From: Kofleriaceae bacterium
GTDB lineage: Bacteria; Myxococcota_A; Polyangia; Haliangiales; Haliangiaceae
NCBI GenBank assembly: GCA_018057825.1
Contig: JAGPCY010000015.1
Span: 86,200-150,199, forward strand
Direction: 5' to 3'
DNA length: 64,000 nt
Below the pieces are notes generated by a model. The model worked only from the letters and a program-made list of their open reading frames with translations. It did no database searches and was not told where the DNA came from. The position numbers were made by a program, and so were the translations under genes. Numbering within the stretch: the stretch's first letter is position 1; every line of letters begins with the position of its first letter. Of the stretch, positions 55,685 through 63,672 are shown piece after piece.

Positions 55685-56091
55685 CGGCGCGCCCGCCACG
55701 CGCCGTCGTCGTCGCGCGCGAGGTGGGCGACCGCGTGAGGCGCGCGCGCCGCGGCCGGCCAGGCGTAGAGCGCAGCCGCCACCGCCCGGCCGCCCCGGGT
55801 CGCGATCACGAGCTGCGGCCACGGCCACAGCGGCACGCCGGTCGGCGCCCAGGCCGCGCGATCGCGCGCCGACAGCGCCGCGCGACCGTCGGGGTGGCTG
55901 TGAAACAACGCCGCCGGCGCCGCCCCGGGCGCGGCCAGGGCCACGAGCGCGTCGTCGGTCCACGCGCCGTCGTCGGTCACGGTGGCCAGGCGCACGATCG
56001 GCGGCGACGTCGCGATCCACCCGGCGCACTCGCCGGCGACCGCCTCGACCGCGGTCACCACCGCCGGCCAGGCCAGCGCCACGGCGATCAT
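55681..56091 (-). CDS. JAB1/MPN (JAMM) metallopeptidase
   Basis: The 136-residue protein has a JAMM site HSHPDGRAALSARD, giving H64, H66, S74 and D77, with E16 or E21 as the likely fourth residue. Bacterial JAMM proteins trim ubiquitin-like sulfur carriers or cut cysteine adducts, and often accompany E1-like enzymes. Here the E1-like gene lies just upstream, but no ThiS/MoaD-type carrier is visible in the operon. ATG overlaps the preceding gene by 4 bp. Confidence 0.82.
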   Translation of the reverse strand: MIAVALAWPAVVTAVEAVAGECAGWIATSPPIVRLATVTDDGAWTDDALVALAAPGAAPAALFHSHPDGRAALSARDRAAWAPTGVPLWPWPQLVIATRGGRAVAAALYAWPAAARAPHAVAHLARDDDGAWRARR

Positions 56092-56507
56092 CGCGCCTCC
56101 GCGGTCGCGGTCGCCCACGCCCAGTGGGCCGCCGCCGCGCCGGCCAGGGCCAGGGCCGCGGCGGCGTCGAGGTCGGGCCGATCGCCGGGCAGGGCCACCT
56201 CCGGCGCAGCCCGGTCGTCGACGGCGACCACGACCTCGGGGTTACGCGCGGCGATGGCCGCCGCGACCGCGCTCGCCACCGTCGGGGCCGGAGCCAGCCA
56301 GCCGTCGCCGAGGCACGGCGCGAGGCCGCCGCGCAAGACCACCGTGCCGACGCCGGCCGCCGCCAGGTACAGCGCCGCGAGCTGGCCGGCTCGACCGTCG
56401 ACGGCGACCGCGACCGCCGCCGCGGTCAGCCGATCTTGCCCGCGGCCGCCGACGTCGGGCAGGAGCACGTGATGGGCGTAGCGGCGCTGGCGCTCGCGGG
56501 TCCACAT
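56088..56507 (-). CDS. Degenerate E1/ThiF-like protein lacking the nucleotide loop
   Basis: The 139-residue protein begins MWTRERQRRYAHHVLLPDVGGRGQDRL, the opening of MoeB/ThiF proteins, and continues with LYLAAAGVGTV. In place of the GxGGxG loop it reads VDGRAGQ, and the catalytic domain is absent. It therefore resembles an N-terminal E1 fragment that has lost ATP binding, perhaps a pseudoenzyme subunit like the inactive half of eukaryotic E1 dimers. ATG overlaps the E1 stop codon by one base; a GTG at 56510 is an alternative. Confidence 0.68.
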   Translation of the reverse strand: MWTRERQRRYAHHVLLPDVGGRGQDRLTAAAVAVAVDGRAGQLAALYLAAAGVGTVVLRGGLAPCLGDGWLAPAPTVASAVAAAIAARNPEVVVAVDDRAAPEVALPGDRPDLDAAAALALAGAAAAHWAWATATAEAR

Positions 56508-57130
56508 CACCGGGCCTCGCACGCGGCGCAGTCGGCGCGTCGCGCCAGGGCCACGGTGCGCGCCGCCCCGCGCCGCAGATCGTCCTGTACCCAGATCGAC
56601 GCGCCGCGCGCGCCGCCGAGGAGCGCGAGGGTCGCCTGGGCCGCGACCCCGCCGACCCAGCCCACCACCGGCCCGAGCACGCCGGCCTCGCCGCAGGTCG
56701 CGGCGTCGGTCGGCGGATCCTCGAACAAGCAGGCGTAGCAGGCGTCGTCGGGCCCGGCGGCGAACACGTTGCCGCCGTAGCGCAGGGCCGCCGCGATCAC
56801 GTAGGGCCGGCGCCGGGCGCGGGCCCAGGCGGCGACCGCGAACTTGGTCGGCGGATCGTCGCTGCCATCGACGATCGCATCGCACGGCAGGTCGACCTCG
56901 GACGTGAAGCGGGCGGTGATCGCGCGGCCGCGGGCCCGGGTCGCCACGACCTCGGCCTTGGGCCGCCCCAGGTCGGCGAGCGTGAAGTGGACCTGGCGGT
57001 GCAGGTTCGACAGCTCGACGCGATCGTCGTCGAAGACCACCACCCGGCAGCCGGCCTCGGCCAGGGCCAAGGCGATCGGGCCCCCCAGGCCGCCCGCGCC
57101 GACCACCGCCACCGTGGCGCCCGCCGTCAA
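56507..57130 (-). CDS. E1-like (MoeB/ThiF family) adenylyltransferase
   Basis: The 207-residue protein has the nucleotide loop VVGAGGLGG (9-17), RVELSNLHRQ with R45, K58, and D88 in DAIVDGSDD. Zinc cysteines are C131/C134 and C201/C204, and C146 in TCGEAGVLG lies at the catalytic Cys position. It should adenylate the C-terminus of a ubiquitin-like sulfur carrier. The RERYxRHxxLP opening is missing here and is found in the next gene, so the two may be halves of one E1. The start is a TTG that overlaps the zinc-ribbon stop by 4 bp. Confidence 0.86.
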   Translation of the reverse strand: MTAGATVAVVGAGGLGGPIALALAEAGCRVVVFDDDRVELSNLHRQVHFTLADLGRPKAEVVATRARGRAITARFTSEVDLPCDAIVDGSDDPPTKFAVAAWARARRRPYVIAAALRYGGNVFAAGPDDACYACLFEDPPTDAATCGEAGVLGPVVGWVGGVAAQATLALLGGARGASIWVQDDLRRGAARTVALARRADCAACEAR

Positions 57131-57582
57131 TTGCCGACGTCCGCGCGACCGCACACCTTGCACACCCCGCGCGCGTCGAGCAGCCCGACGCAGCTCCCAT
57201 CGGGGCACAGCCGGCGGTCGTCCTCCCCGTCCTCGTCCTCAGTGGCCGCCAGGGTCGGCGGCGTCACCACGACCGCCGCGGCCCGACCCGCCGGCCGCCG
57301 GCCGCAGGTCCGGCACGCGCCATCGTCGCCGAGGACGCCGGTGCACGCGCCGTCGTCGCACAGCTCGCGCTCGGCGAAGGTGCCGTCGGTCTCGTCGTTG
57401 GGCTCGTCCGCCGGGTTGCCGGCGTGATCGCGCTCGACCTCCTGGCCGCGTCGCCGCTCATCGCCCCAGAAGGCCGCGGCCCGTCCGCACGCTCGGCAGG
57501 TGCCATCGGCGCCGATCACCCCGGTGCACGCGCCGTCGTCGCACAGGGTCCGGGTTTGCCACTCGTCATCGCGCATCGTCAC
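57127..57582 (-). CDS. Protein with three tandem zinc ribbons
   Basis: The 151-residue protein contains three near-identical motifs LCDDGACTGVIGADGTCRACG joined by acidic linkers. Each has the C-x4-C ... C-x2-C pattern: cysteines 14/19/29/32, 75/80/90/93 and 126/131/141/144. This arrangement should bind three zinc ions. I do not know the family. It lies between an FHA gene and the E1-like gene with a 23-bp gap and a 4-bp overlap, so it is part of the operon. A role as adaptor or substrate of the E1/JAMM pair is inference. Confidence 0.8.
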   Translation of the reverse strand: MTMRDDEWQTRTLCDDGACTGVIGADGTCRACGRAAAFWGDERRRGQEVERDHAGNPADEPNDETDGTFAERELCDDGACTGVLGDDGACRTCGRRPAGRAAAVVVTPPTLAATEDEDGEDDRRLCPDGSCVGLLDARGVCKVCGRADVGN

Positions 57583-57605
57583 AGCTCGTCAGGTCCCGCC
57601 GAGCG

Positions 57606-58127
57606 TCACGACCGCCGCGAGCCGGCCTCGGCCAGCACGTCGAACAGGTGATCGGCGGCGTAGAAGGTGAACTCGAGATCGCCCAGGCGGAGCGCCGCGC
57701 CGGTGTCGATCGCCCGCTCGCGACGCGCCTCGAGGGGAGCGCCGCTGAGCGCGCTGCCGTTGCGCGAGCCGGCGTCGGCCACCAGCCATTTGTCGCCGCG
57801 CTGGCGGAAGTAGGCGTGGAAGCGCGACACCGTGACGTCGCGCAGCTCGACGTCGTTGTTGGGGGTGCGGCCGATCGTGATCATGTCGGCGAACGACGCC
57901 CCGGGCTTCTTGATGAGCGGGTAGACCTCGAGAGCCCGGGGGCCGCGGCGCTGGCCGAGCACCGGCGCGACCAGGGTCTCGACGTCGTCGTCGCCACCCC
58001 GGCCGCTGTCGGTATCGCCGTCCGCCACCTCGCCTCGGCGCCGGACCAGGGCCGCCGGCGCCGCCGCCGCCACGAAGGCGCGCTTGCCCAACAGCGCGAG
58101 CTGGAGGTAGCGCTCCGACTGATCCAC
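57606..58127 (-). CDS. FHA domain protein
   Basis: The 173-residue protein has a basic/helical N-terminal part and an FHA domain (about 75-165): ITIGRTPNNDVELRDVTVSRFHAYF, then WLVADAGSRNGSAL. The phosphothreonine-binding Arg, Ser-Arg-His and Asn are present. It may bring a Ser/Thr kinase signal to the operon it heads. The GTG at 58127 is the likely start because TACCTC lies 7 nt before it. A TTG at 58133 is an alternative. Confidence 0.87.
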   Translation of the reverse strand: MDQSERYLQLALLGKRAFVAAAAPAALVRRRGEVADGDTDSGRGGDDDVETLVAPVLGQRRGPRALEVYPLIKKPGASFADMITIGRTPNNDVELRDVTVSRFHAYFRQRGDKWLVADAGSRNGSALSGAPLEARRERAIDTGAALRLGDLEFTFYAADHLFDVLAEAGSRRS

Positions 58128-58185
58128 GTCCAAAGAGGTAGCACGACCGCGGCCGGTGCGGCGTCGCTCGCGTCGCCCGATCGGG

Positions 58186-58191
58186 CACAAT
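58186..58191 (+). promoter_or_regulatory. Putative leaderless -10 box CACAAT
   Basis: CACAAT lies 6 nt before the ATG at 58198. It is divergent from the FHA gene, whose own box TACCTC is at 58140-58135 on the minus strand. Confidence 0.35.
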
Positions 58192-58197
58192 CGAACC

Positions 58198-59415
58198 ATG
58201 CCTCGCTTGTCCGCCGCGGCCGTCCCCGCCGCCGCCATGCTCGCCGCCTGTGGGGCCGCGCCCTCGCTGCGCCCGGCCACCCTCGATCCCAAGACCGCGG
58301 CCTCGATCCAGGTCGGCGTGGTTGGCGGGGTCGCCCGATTCTGTCCGGGCGGCGCCGCGGTCCAGCTCGACGTGGCGGTCGCGACCACCGACGGTCGGGT
58401 CCTCGATAGCTGGTCGTCCGGCGAAGGCCGGGCCGGGCGCCTGCCGTTTTCGACCTTCGAGTGGACGACCAGCTGGGGCGCCGTCGACGGCGATGGCTTC
58501 GTCCGGCTTCCGGACGACCCGCTGGCGGCGATCGGCCGGACCGTCGCGATCGAGGTCCGGGTCGCCGAGCGGCCCGATCTGCGGGGCCAGGTGACGCTCA
58601 CCCCCGACTTCGGCTGCGGCGGCTCGGTCGGCGGCTCCGGGATCGCCGGCACCTCGGGCTTCGGCGGGTCGAGCGGCGCGCCGGGGGCCGGCGGGCGAGC
58701 CGACGACGGCAGCCACGGCGCCGAGACCGGGCAACGAGGCGGCCCTGGCGACCACGGCAGCCACGGCGGCGACGGGGGCCCGGGACCGGCGGTGGTCGCG
58801 TGGCTGGGCTACGTCGAGACCGGCGGCGAGCGCCTGGCGATCCTGCGCGCCCGGGTCCACGGCCAGGTCCAGACCGCGGTCTTCGATCCGGCCGGCGAGC
58901 CGTGGGCGGTGGTGGCCTTCGGCGGGCAGGGCGGCAGCGGCGGGCGCGGCGGCGACGGTGGGCCGGGCGGGACCGGCGGCGCCGGGCGCGCTCCGACCTC
59001 GGGCAGCTCGGGCTCGGGCAGCGGCTCGTCGGAGGGCGATCCTGGCTCCGACGGCGGCGATGGCGGCGATGGCGGCCAGGGCGGCGACGGCGGCGACGGC
59101 GGCGACGGCGGACCGGGCGGCGGCCTCGAGCTGACCTACGACGCCGCGTTCCCCGAGCTCGCCACGCTGGTGGTGACCGACACCCGGGGCGGCGCGGCCG
59201 GCGACGGCGGCTACCCCGGCGGTGGTGGGCAGGGCGGCAGCGGCGGCACCGGCGCTCGCCGCGGTCGCGACGGCCAGCCCGGCGCCGCGGGGCGCAGCGG
59301 CTCCGACGGCCGCGAGGGCGCGCCCGGCACCGCGCCGGTGGTCCGGGCCGGCGACATCCGCGCCGCCTTCAGCGACCTGGGCGAGCGCGGACTGGTGCTG
59401 GCCGCGCCGCGCTGA
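58198..59415 (+). CDS. Gly-rich lipoprotein with collagen-like or PGRS-like repeats
   Basis: The 405-residue product has a lipoprotein signal ending in MLAACG. A beta-rich domain (about 25-140) follows, then two long tracts of Gly-Gly-Asp/Gly-Gly-Ser repeats (about 140-195 and 245-315, plus 340-380), separated by a domain with VVAWLGYVETGGERLAILRARVHG. The repeats resemble those of secreted Gly-rich surface proteins. It is probably exposed on the cell surface; the function is unknown. Confidence 0.72.
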   Translation: MPRLSAAAVPAAAMLAACGAAPSLRPATLDPKTAASIQVGVVGGVARFCPGGAAVQLDVAVATTDGRVLDSWSSGEGRAGRLPFSTFEWTTSWGAVDGDGFVRLPDDPLAAIGRTVAIEVRVAERPDLRGQVTLTPDFGCGGSVGGSGIAGTSGFGGSSGAPGAGGRADDGSHGAETGQRGGPGDHGSHGGDGGPGPAVVAWLGYVETGGERLAILRARVHGQVQTAVFDPAGEPWAVVAFGGQGGSGGRGGDGGPGGTGGAGRAPTSGSSGSGSGSSEGDPGSDGGDGGDGGQGGDGGDGGDGGPGGGLELTYDAAFPELATLVVTDTRGGAAGDGGYPGGGGQGGSGGTGARRGRDGQPGAAGRSGSDGREGAPGTAPVVRAGDIRAAFSDLGERGLVLAAPR

Positions 59416-59440
59416 GCTCTCTCGAGCTCGAGACGCGTGG

Positions 59441-60418
59441 TCACTCGGCCGGGGTTGAGGCCGCCGCGCGCTCGCGCCGCTTGGTCGCGATGATCGAGGC
59501 GACCACGCCGGTGATGATGCAGCCGGCGATGATCGCCAGGGAGACCGCGTTCGGGACGTGGAAGTGCTCGTGGGCGATCATCTTGGCGCCGATGAACACC
59601 AGGAGCGCCGCCAGGGCGTACTTCAGGTAGTCGAACTGCGCCATCGCGCCGGCCAGCATGAAGTACAGCGACCGCAGGCCGAGGATCGCCATGATGTTCG
59701 ACGTGATGATCACGAAGGACTCCTGGCTGACCGCCAGCACCGCGGGGATCGAGTCGAGGGCGAAGACGACGTCGGTCAGCTCGACCACGACCAGCGCGAC
59801 CGCGAGGATCGTGAGCGCCTTGCGACCGTTCTGATCCTTCACCACGAAGTGGCCGCCGTGGTCACCGTCGACGACGCGGACGAACTTGCGCAGGGTGCGG
59901 ACCACGAAGCTGCGCTCGGCGCCGCCCTCGTCCTCCTCCTCGTGGCGCAGGAGCCCGAGCCCCGAGTAGATGAGGTAGGCGCCGAAGACGTAGAAGATCC
60001 AGGTGAACTTCTTGGTCAGCCAGACGCCGCCGCCGAGCATGGCGACGCGGAACACGACCGCGCCGATGATCCCCCAGAACAGCACCCGGTGCTGGTACTT
60101 GTCCGGGATCTTGAACGACCGGAACACCAGGGAGATGACGAAGATGTTGTCGACCGACAGCGCCTCCTCGAGGAGGTAGGCCGACAGGTACGTGACCGCG
60201 GCGTCGGCCCCCGACATCGACGGGTTGGCACCCAGCCAGTGGTTCTCGTAGATCAGGTAGACCACGCCGGAGAACGACAGGCCGAGGCCGACCCAGATCA
60301 GGGTCTTCTTGAACGCCCGCTTGAAGGTCAGGGCGGTCGGGTTGCGCGACCCGACGCCGAGGTCGATCGCCAAGGCGATCGCGACGAAGGTGAAAAAGCC
60401 GATCCAGAACCAGTACAT
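59441..60418 (-). CDS. TerC/Alx family membrane protein
   Basis: The 325-residue protein has about nine transmembrane helices and the two acidic TerC motifs: EEALSVDNIFVI and VVELTDVVFALDSIPAVLA. The family is linked to metal (manganese, tellurite) handling and calcium or Mn export. No yybP-ykoY riboswitch is visible in the 68 bp upstream. It lies downstream of cutA on the same strand. Confidence 0.93.
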   Translation of the reverse strand: MYWFWIGFFTFVAIALAIDLGVGSRNPTALTFKRAFKKTLIWVGLGLSFSGVVYLIYENHWLGANPSMSGADAAVTYLSAYLLEEALSVDNIFVISLVFRSFKIPDKYQHRVLFWGIIGAVVFRVAMLGGGVWLTKKFTWIFYVFGAYLIYSGLGLLRHEEEDEGGAERSFVVRTLRKFVRVVDGDHGGHFVVKDQNGRKALTILAVALVVVELTDVVFALDSIPAVLAVSQESFVIITSNIMAILGLRSLYFMLAGAMAQFDYLKYALAALLVFIGAKMIAHEHFHVPNAVSLAIIAGCIITGVVASIIATKRRERAAASTPAE

Positions 60419-60486
60419 GAGCGGGGCCGCGCGAGCGGACCGAGAGGATGCCCGTCGCGCTGGGCCAGCGCAAGGCGGCGCAGCGA

Positions 60487-60822
60487 CTAACCGGTCGCGC
60501 CGACCGCGCCGGCGACCCACGCCAGGTAGGGCGCGTGGCCGCCCGCGGTCGCGATCAGGATGCCCTCGGGCACCTGGTACGGATGGAGCTCACAGAGCCG
60601 CGCCACCAGCGCCGGCGCCGTCGCCGCGGTGGTCTTCACGATCGCCAGCGCCTCGGGCTCGTCGCACAGCGCGCCGTCCCAGCGGTAGATCGAGCGCACC
60701 CCGGGCATCAAGTTCACGCACGCGGCCAGCCGCTCCTCGACCAGCGCCCGCGCGATCGCCGGGCCGCGCTCGTCGGGCGGCACAGTGGTGAGCAGCACGA
60801 TCACAGAATCCGATTCGGCCAT
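60487..60822 (-). CDS. cutA: CutA1 divalent-cation tolerance protein
   Basis: The 111-residue protein has the CutA trimer signature: [29 protein letters not shown], then SIYRWDG and [12 protein letters not shown]. The family is linked to copper tolerance, although its molecular role is unsettled. TACCGT lies 6 nt before the ATG, divergent from lysC. Confidence 0.94.
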   Translation of the reverse strand: MAESDSVIVLLTTVPPDERGPAIARALVEERLAACVNLMPGVRSIYRWDGALCDEPEALAIVKTTAATAPALVARLCELHPYQVPEGILIATAGGHAPYLAWVAGAVGATG

Positions 60823-60828
60823 TCGCCG

Positions 60829-60883
60829 ACGGTACACGAACCGCGCGGCCGCGCTTCCGCGCCGGCGGCGCCGCGGGTATGGT
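60829..60883. promoter_or_regulatory. Divergent leaderless boxes between cutA and lysC
   Basis: TACCGT on the minus strand (60834-60829) is 6 nt before the cutA ATG. TATGGT on the plus strand (60878-60883) is 9 nt before the lysC ATG. Confidence 0.45.
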
Positions 60884-60892
60884 CCGCCGGCA

Positions 60893-62137
60893 ATGCTGGT
60901 GGTCCAGAAGTTCGGCGGCACCTCGGTCGGCACGATCGAGCGCATCAACGCGGTGGCCCGGCGCTGCCTCGACACCCAGCGCGCCGGCCATCAGGTCGCG
61001 GTCGTGGTGTCGGCGATGTCGGGCGAGACCAACCGCCTGCTCAAGCTGGCCGGCCAGATCCACGACGACCCCAACGATCGCGAGGTCGACGTGATCGTGT
61101 CGACCGGCGAGCAGATCTCGGTCGGCCTGGTCGCCCTGGCGATCCGCAAGCTGGGCGGCAAGGCCCGGTCGTTCCTCGGCCACCAGGTCAAGATCCAGAC
61201 CGACAGCGCGTTCTCGCGGGCCCGGATCGTGTCGATCGACGCCGAGCCGCTGCGCGCCGCCTTCGCCGCCGGCGAGATCGCCGTGATCGCCGGCTTCCAG
61301 GGCGTCGACGAGGACGGCAGCATCACCACCTTGGGCCGCGGCGGCTCCGACACCACCGGGGTCGCGATCGCGGCGGCGCTGGCGGCCGACGCCTGCGAGA
61401 TCTACACCGACGTCGACGGCGTCTACACCACCGATCCCAACGTGGTGCCGTCGGCGCGCAAGATCGAGCGCATCAGCTACGAAGAGATGCTCGAGCTGGC
61501 GTCCTTGGGCGCCAAGGTCCTGCAGATCCGCTCGGTCGAGCTGGGCATGAAGTACGGCGTGCGGATCCACGTCCGGTCGAGCTTTTCCGATGTCGAGGGC
61601 ACCTGGGTCGTGCCCGAGGAGCGCGAGATGGAACACGTCGCGGTTTCCGGCGTCACGATCGCCCGAGACGAGGCCAAGATCACCGTCGAGGATCTCCCGG
61701 ATCAGGCCGGGGTCGCGGCCCGGCTGTTCGCGCCGCTGGCCGACGCCGGCGTGGTCGTCGACATGATCATCCAGAACGCGAGCTGGGACGGCACGACCGA
61801 TCTCACCTTCACCGTGCCGGCCGGCGATCGCCGCCGCGCCGTCGAGATCCTGGCCCGCGAGGTCGGCGATCTGGTCGGCCCAGGTGGCGAGCGCATCACC
61901 ACCGACGACGAGATCTGCAAGGTCTCGGTGGTCGGCGTCGGCATGCGCAGCCACGCCGGGGTCGCCAAGCGCATGTTCCAGCTCCTGGCTGCCGAGGGCA
62001 TCAACATCGCGCTGATCTCGACCAGCGAGATCAAGATCTCGGTCGTGGTCGCCAAGAAGTACGCCGAGCTGGCGCTGCGGACGCTGCACGACGGCTTCGG
62101 GCTCGACCGGCCCCTGTCCGAGCGCGCCGCGCTGTAA
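60893..62137 (+). CDS. lysC: Aspartate kinase
   Basis: The 414-residue protein has the amino-acid-kinase domain ([13 protein letters not shown] at residues 5-17; [39 protein letters not shown]) and two C-terminal ACT domains (from about 265; [17 protein letters not shown]). It phosphorylates aspartate in the pathway to lysine, threonine, methionine and diaminopimelate, and the ACT pair gives feedback control. Its last 15 coding bases before the stop are repeated four more times downstream. Confidence 0.95.
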   Translation: MLVVQKFGGTSVGTIERINAVARRCLDTQRAGHQVAVVVSAMSGETNRLLKLAGQIHDDPNDREVDVIVSTGEQISVGLVALAIRKLGGKARSFLGHQVKIQTDSAFSRARIVSIDAEPLRAAFAAGEIAVIAGFQGVDEDGSITTLGRGGSDTTGVAIAAALAADACEIYTDVDGVYTTDPNVVPSARKIERISYEEMLELASLGAKVLQIRSVELGMKYGVRIHVRSSFSDVEGTWVVPEEREMEHVAVSGVTIARDEAKITVEDLPDQAGVAARLFAPLADAGVVVDMIIQNASWDGTTDLTFTVPAGDRRRAVEILAREVGDLVGPGGERITTDDEICKVSVVGVGMRSHAGVAKRMFQLLAAEGINIALISTSEIKISVVVAKKYAELALRTLHDGFGLDRPLSERAAL

Positions 62138-62231
62138 CTCTGAGCGCGCCGCGCTGGAACCCCTCCGAGCGCGCCGCGCTGTAATCCCTCCGAGCGCGCC
62201 GCGCTGTAGTCCCTCCGAGCGCGCCGCGCTG
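62120..62231 (+). repeat. Five copies of GAGCGCGCCGCGCTG at the 3' end of lysC
   Basis: Copies begin at 62120, 62142, 62167, 62192 and 62217, with spacings of 22, 25, 25 and 25 bp. The first is coding (Glu-Arg-Ala-Ala-Leu, followed by the stop). Each copy is a near-perfect inverted repeat (AGCGCG-C-CGCGCT) and most are followed by a stop codon and CCCTCC. Confidence 0.9.
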
Positions 62232-62247
62232 TGACTCTGCAACTCCG

Positions 62248-62904
62248 TCACGGCCGTGGCGCGGTCGCCGCCGGCCGGTCGGGCTCGGGATCGAGATCCG
62301 GCAACAGCTCGATCAGCTCGCGGGCCACCATGCGACAGCGGTGGCGCACGAAGTCGACCGGGTAGGTGTCCGCGAAGAACACCGCGATCGCCGCCTGGTA
62401 CCAGAAGCCGAGGACGAACACGTCGGGGTCGGCCAGCTCGCGGGCGGGGCGCGGCGCCGCCTCGACGCGGCGGGCCAAGAGCGGCAGTCGCAGCTCGGTC
62501 TCGACGGTCAGGGTGGGGGCCGCGACCTGGACCTGGCCGCGCACGAGCACCACCGCGGCCCGGGCGCCGTGCATCTCGACCAGCGCCGCCAAAAAAGCCC
62601 GGATGCGATCGCGGATCCGCACCGGCCCGGCCGAGGTCACCGACAGCGCCGGCAGCGGTCCGTGGGTCCGCGCCCAGGCCCGCAGGTCGCGGACCGCCAG
62701 CTCGAGCTCGCGATCGACCTCGTCGCTGGCCACGCCGATCGCGCCCAGCTCGACCTCGAGGCGCGCGCCGCCGCCGAGCGGCAGCGTGCGGAGGCCGCCG
62801 ACGCCGAGCGGTGGATCCTCGCCCCCGGCCGGGACCACCGAGACCCGCCGGGCCGCGAGCTGGCTAAGCAGAATCTCGAGCCGGTCGCGGGGAGCGTCGA
62901 TCAC
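62248..62904 (-). CDS. Protein of unknown function
   Basis: The 218-residue protein has no signal peptide. A strand-rich first part (LGGGARLEVELGAIGV) and a middle helix (RDRIRAFLAALVEMHGARAAVVLVRG) are followed by a C-terminal helical part with ADTYPVDFVRHRCRMVARELIELLPDLDPEPD. I recognise no family. GTG overlaps the previous gene's stop by 4 bp, so the two unknown proteins probably act together. Confidence 0.6.
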   Translation of the reverse strand: MIDAPRDRLEILLSQLAARRVSVVPAGGEDPPLGVGGLRTLPLGGGARLEVELGAIGVASDEVDRELELAVRDLRAWARTHGPLPALSVTSAGPVRIRDRIRAFLAALVEMHGARAAVVLVRGQVQVAAPTLTVETELRLPLLARRVEAAPRPARELADPDVFVLGFWYQAAIAVFFADTYPVDFVRHRCRMVARELIELLPDLDPEPDRPAATAPRP

Positions 62905-63602
62905 GCCGCCTCGCGCGGGATCCAGGTGGTCGCGGTGAGGGTCGCCGGCTCGGGGAAGAACAGGAAGTTCACGACGCCGGGCGCGCCGGCGAACCGGGCC
63001 GGCCAGTCGCCGGCGGTGAACCCCGGCGGGGTCGCGACGAGCTCGCCGAGATCCAGGTGGGTGCGGCCGTAGCCGGGCAGGGTGGCCACGATCTTCTGGA
63101 ACCGGGCCAAGAGCGGCGCCGAGTAGACCCCCGGACGCGTCGCCTCGCGGACCAGCGCGCCGTCGGGATCGACCTCGACGTCGACCGCGATCTCCTGGAC
63201 CACCGCGAAGGGCGCGCGCGGCGCCAGCGCCACCCGCAGGTAGCGCTCGGTGAGGCGCCCCGGGGCCTGCCACCACTCGGCCGGCGGCGTCGTCACGCCG
63301 TCGCGGACCGGGACGGCGCACGGCGGACGTCCGGCGCACAGCACGTAGATGAAGGCGCACGGCGTGTCGGCGTCGGGGGGACGGACGAAGGTCGCAGCCG
63401 ACAGGACGTCGGCCAGCTCGTCGGCCAGCCCGGCGGCGTCCGCCAGGAGGGTGTCCGGGGCGTCGGCCGCGGCCGGGGGCTCCCATCGCCGGGACGGGTA
63501 CAGCTCGGCCAGCGCGGCGTCGACCGCGAGCGCCTGGTCGCCCTTGCGATGATTGCAGCCGGATTTGCCGCGGCAGTTGGTGCAGCCCACGCCCCCAACC
63601 AT
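62901..63602 (-). CDS. Protein of unknown function with N-terminal Cys cluster
   Basis: The 233-residue protein begins MVGGVGCTNCRGKSGCNHRKG, with three cysteines and a histidine that could form a metal site. A strand-rich domain follows, with FIYVLCAGRPPCAVPV and WWQAPGRLTERYLRVAL. I recognise no family. The ATG is preferred; a GTG at 63590 is possible. It is the first gene of a two-gene operon and divergent from the J-like gene. Confidence 0.6.
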   Translation of the reverse strand: MVGGVGCTNCRGKSGCNHRKGDQALAVDAALAELYPSRRWEPPAAADAPDTLLADAAGLADELADVLSAATFVRPPDADTPCAFIYVLCAGRPPCAVPVRDGVTTPPAEWWQAPGRLTERYLRVALAPRAPFAVVQEIAVDVEVDPDGALVREATRPGVYSAPLLARFQKIVATLPGYGRTHLDLGELVATPPGFTAGDWPARFAGAPGVVNFLFFPEPATLTATTWIPREAA

Positions 63603-63635
63603 ACCCCACAAGCTCCCGAGGACTCGCGCTGCGCG

Positions 63636-63665
63636 TTGCCTCACCCGTCTCGGGTGCGTTATCGT
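63636..63665 (+). promoter_or_regulatory. Promoter TTGCCT-N18-TATCGT, leaderless
   Basis: TTGCCT (63636-63641) and TATCGT (63660-63665) are 18 nt apart and the GTG at 63673 follows after 7 nt. Confidence 0.5.
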
Positions 63666-63672
63666 CTCTCCA

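Noticed and set aside
54749-58127. The E1/JAMM operon as a type II CBASS or other known antiphage operon
   Set aside because: There is no CD-NTase, no E2-like protein and no effector. TusA, DsrE and LarE point to sulfur transfer.
58198-59415. Gly-rich protein as a mycobacterial PE_PGRS homologue
   Set aside because: It has a lipoprotein signal and no PE domain; only the low-complexity Gly repeats are similar.
59416-60486. A yybP-ykoY manganese riboswitch upstream of the TerC gene
   Set aside because: Only 68 bp separate TerC from cutA and I could not find the paired conserved loops of that riboswitch.
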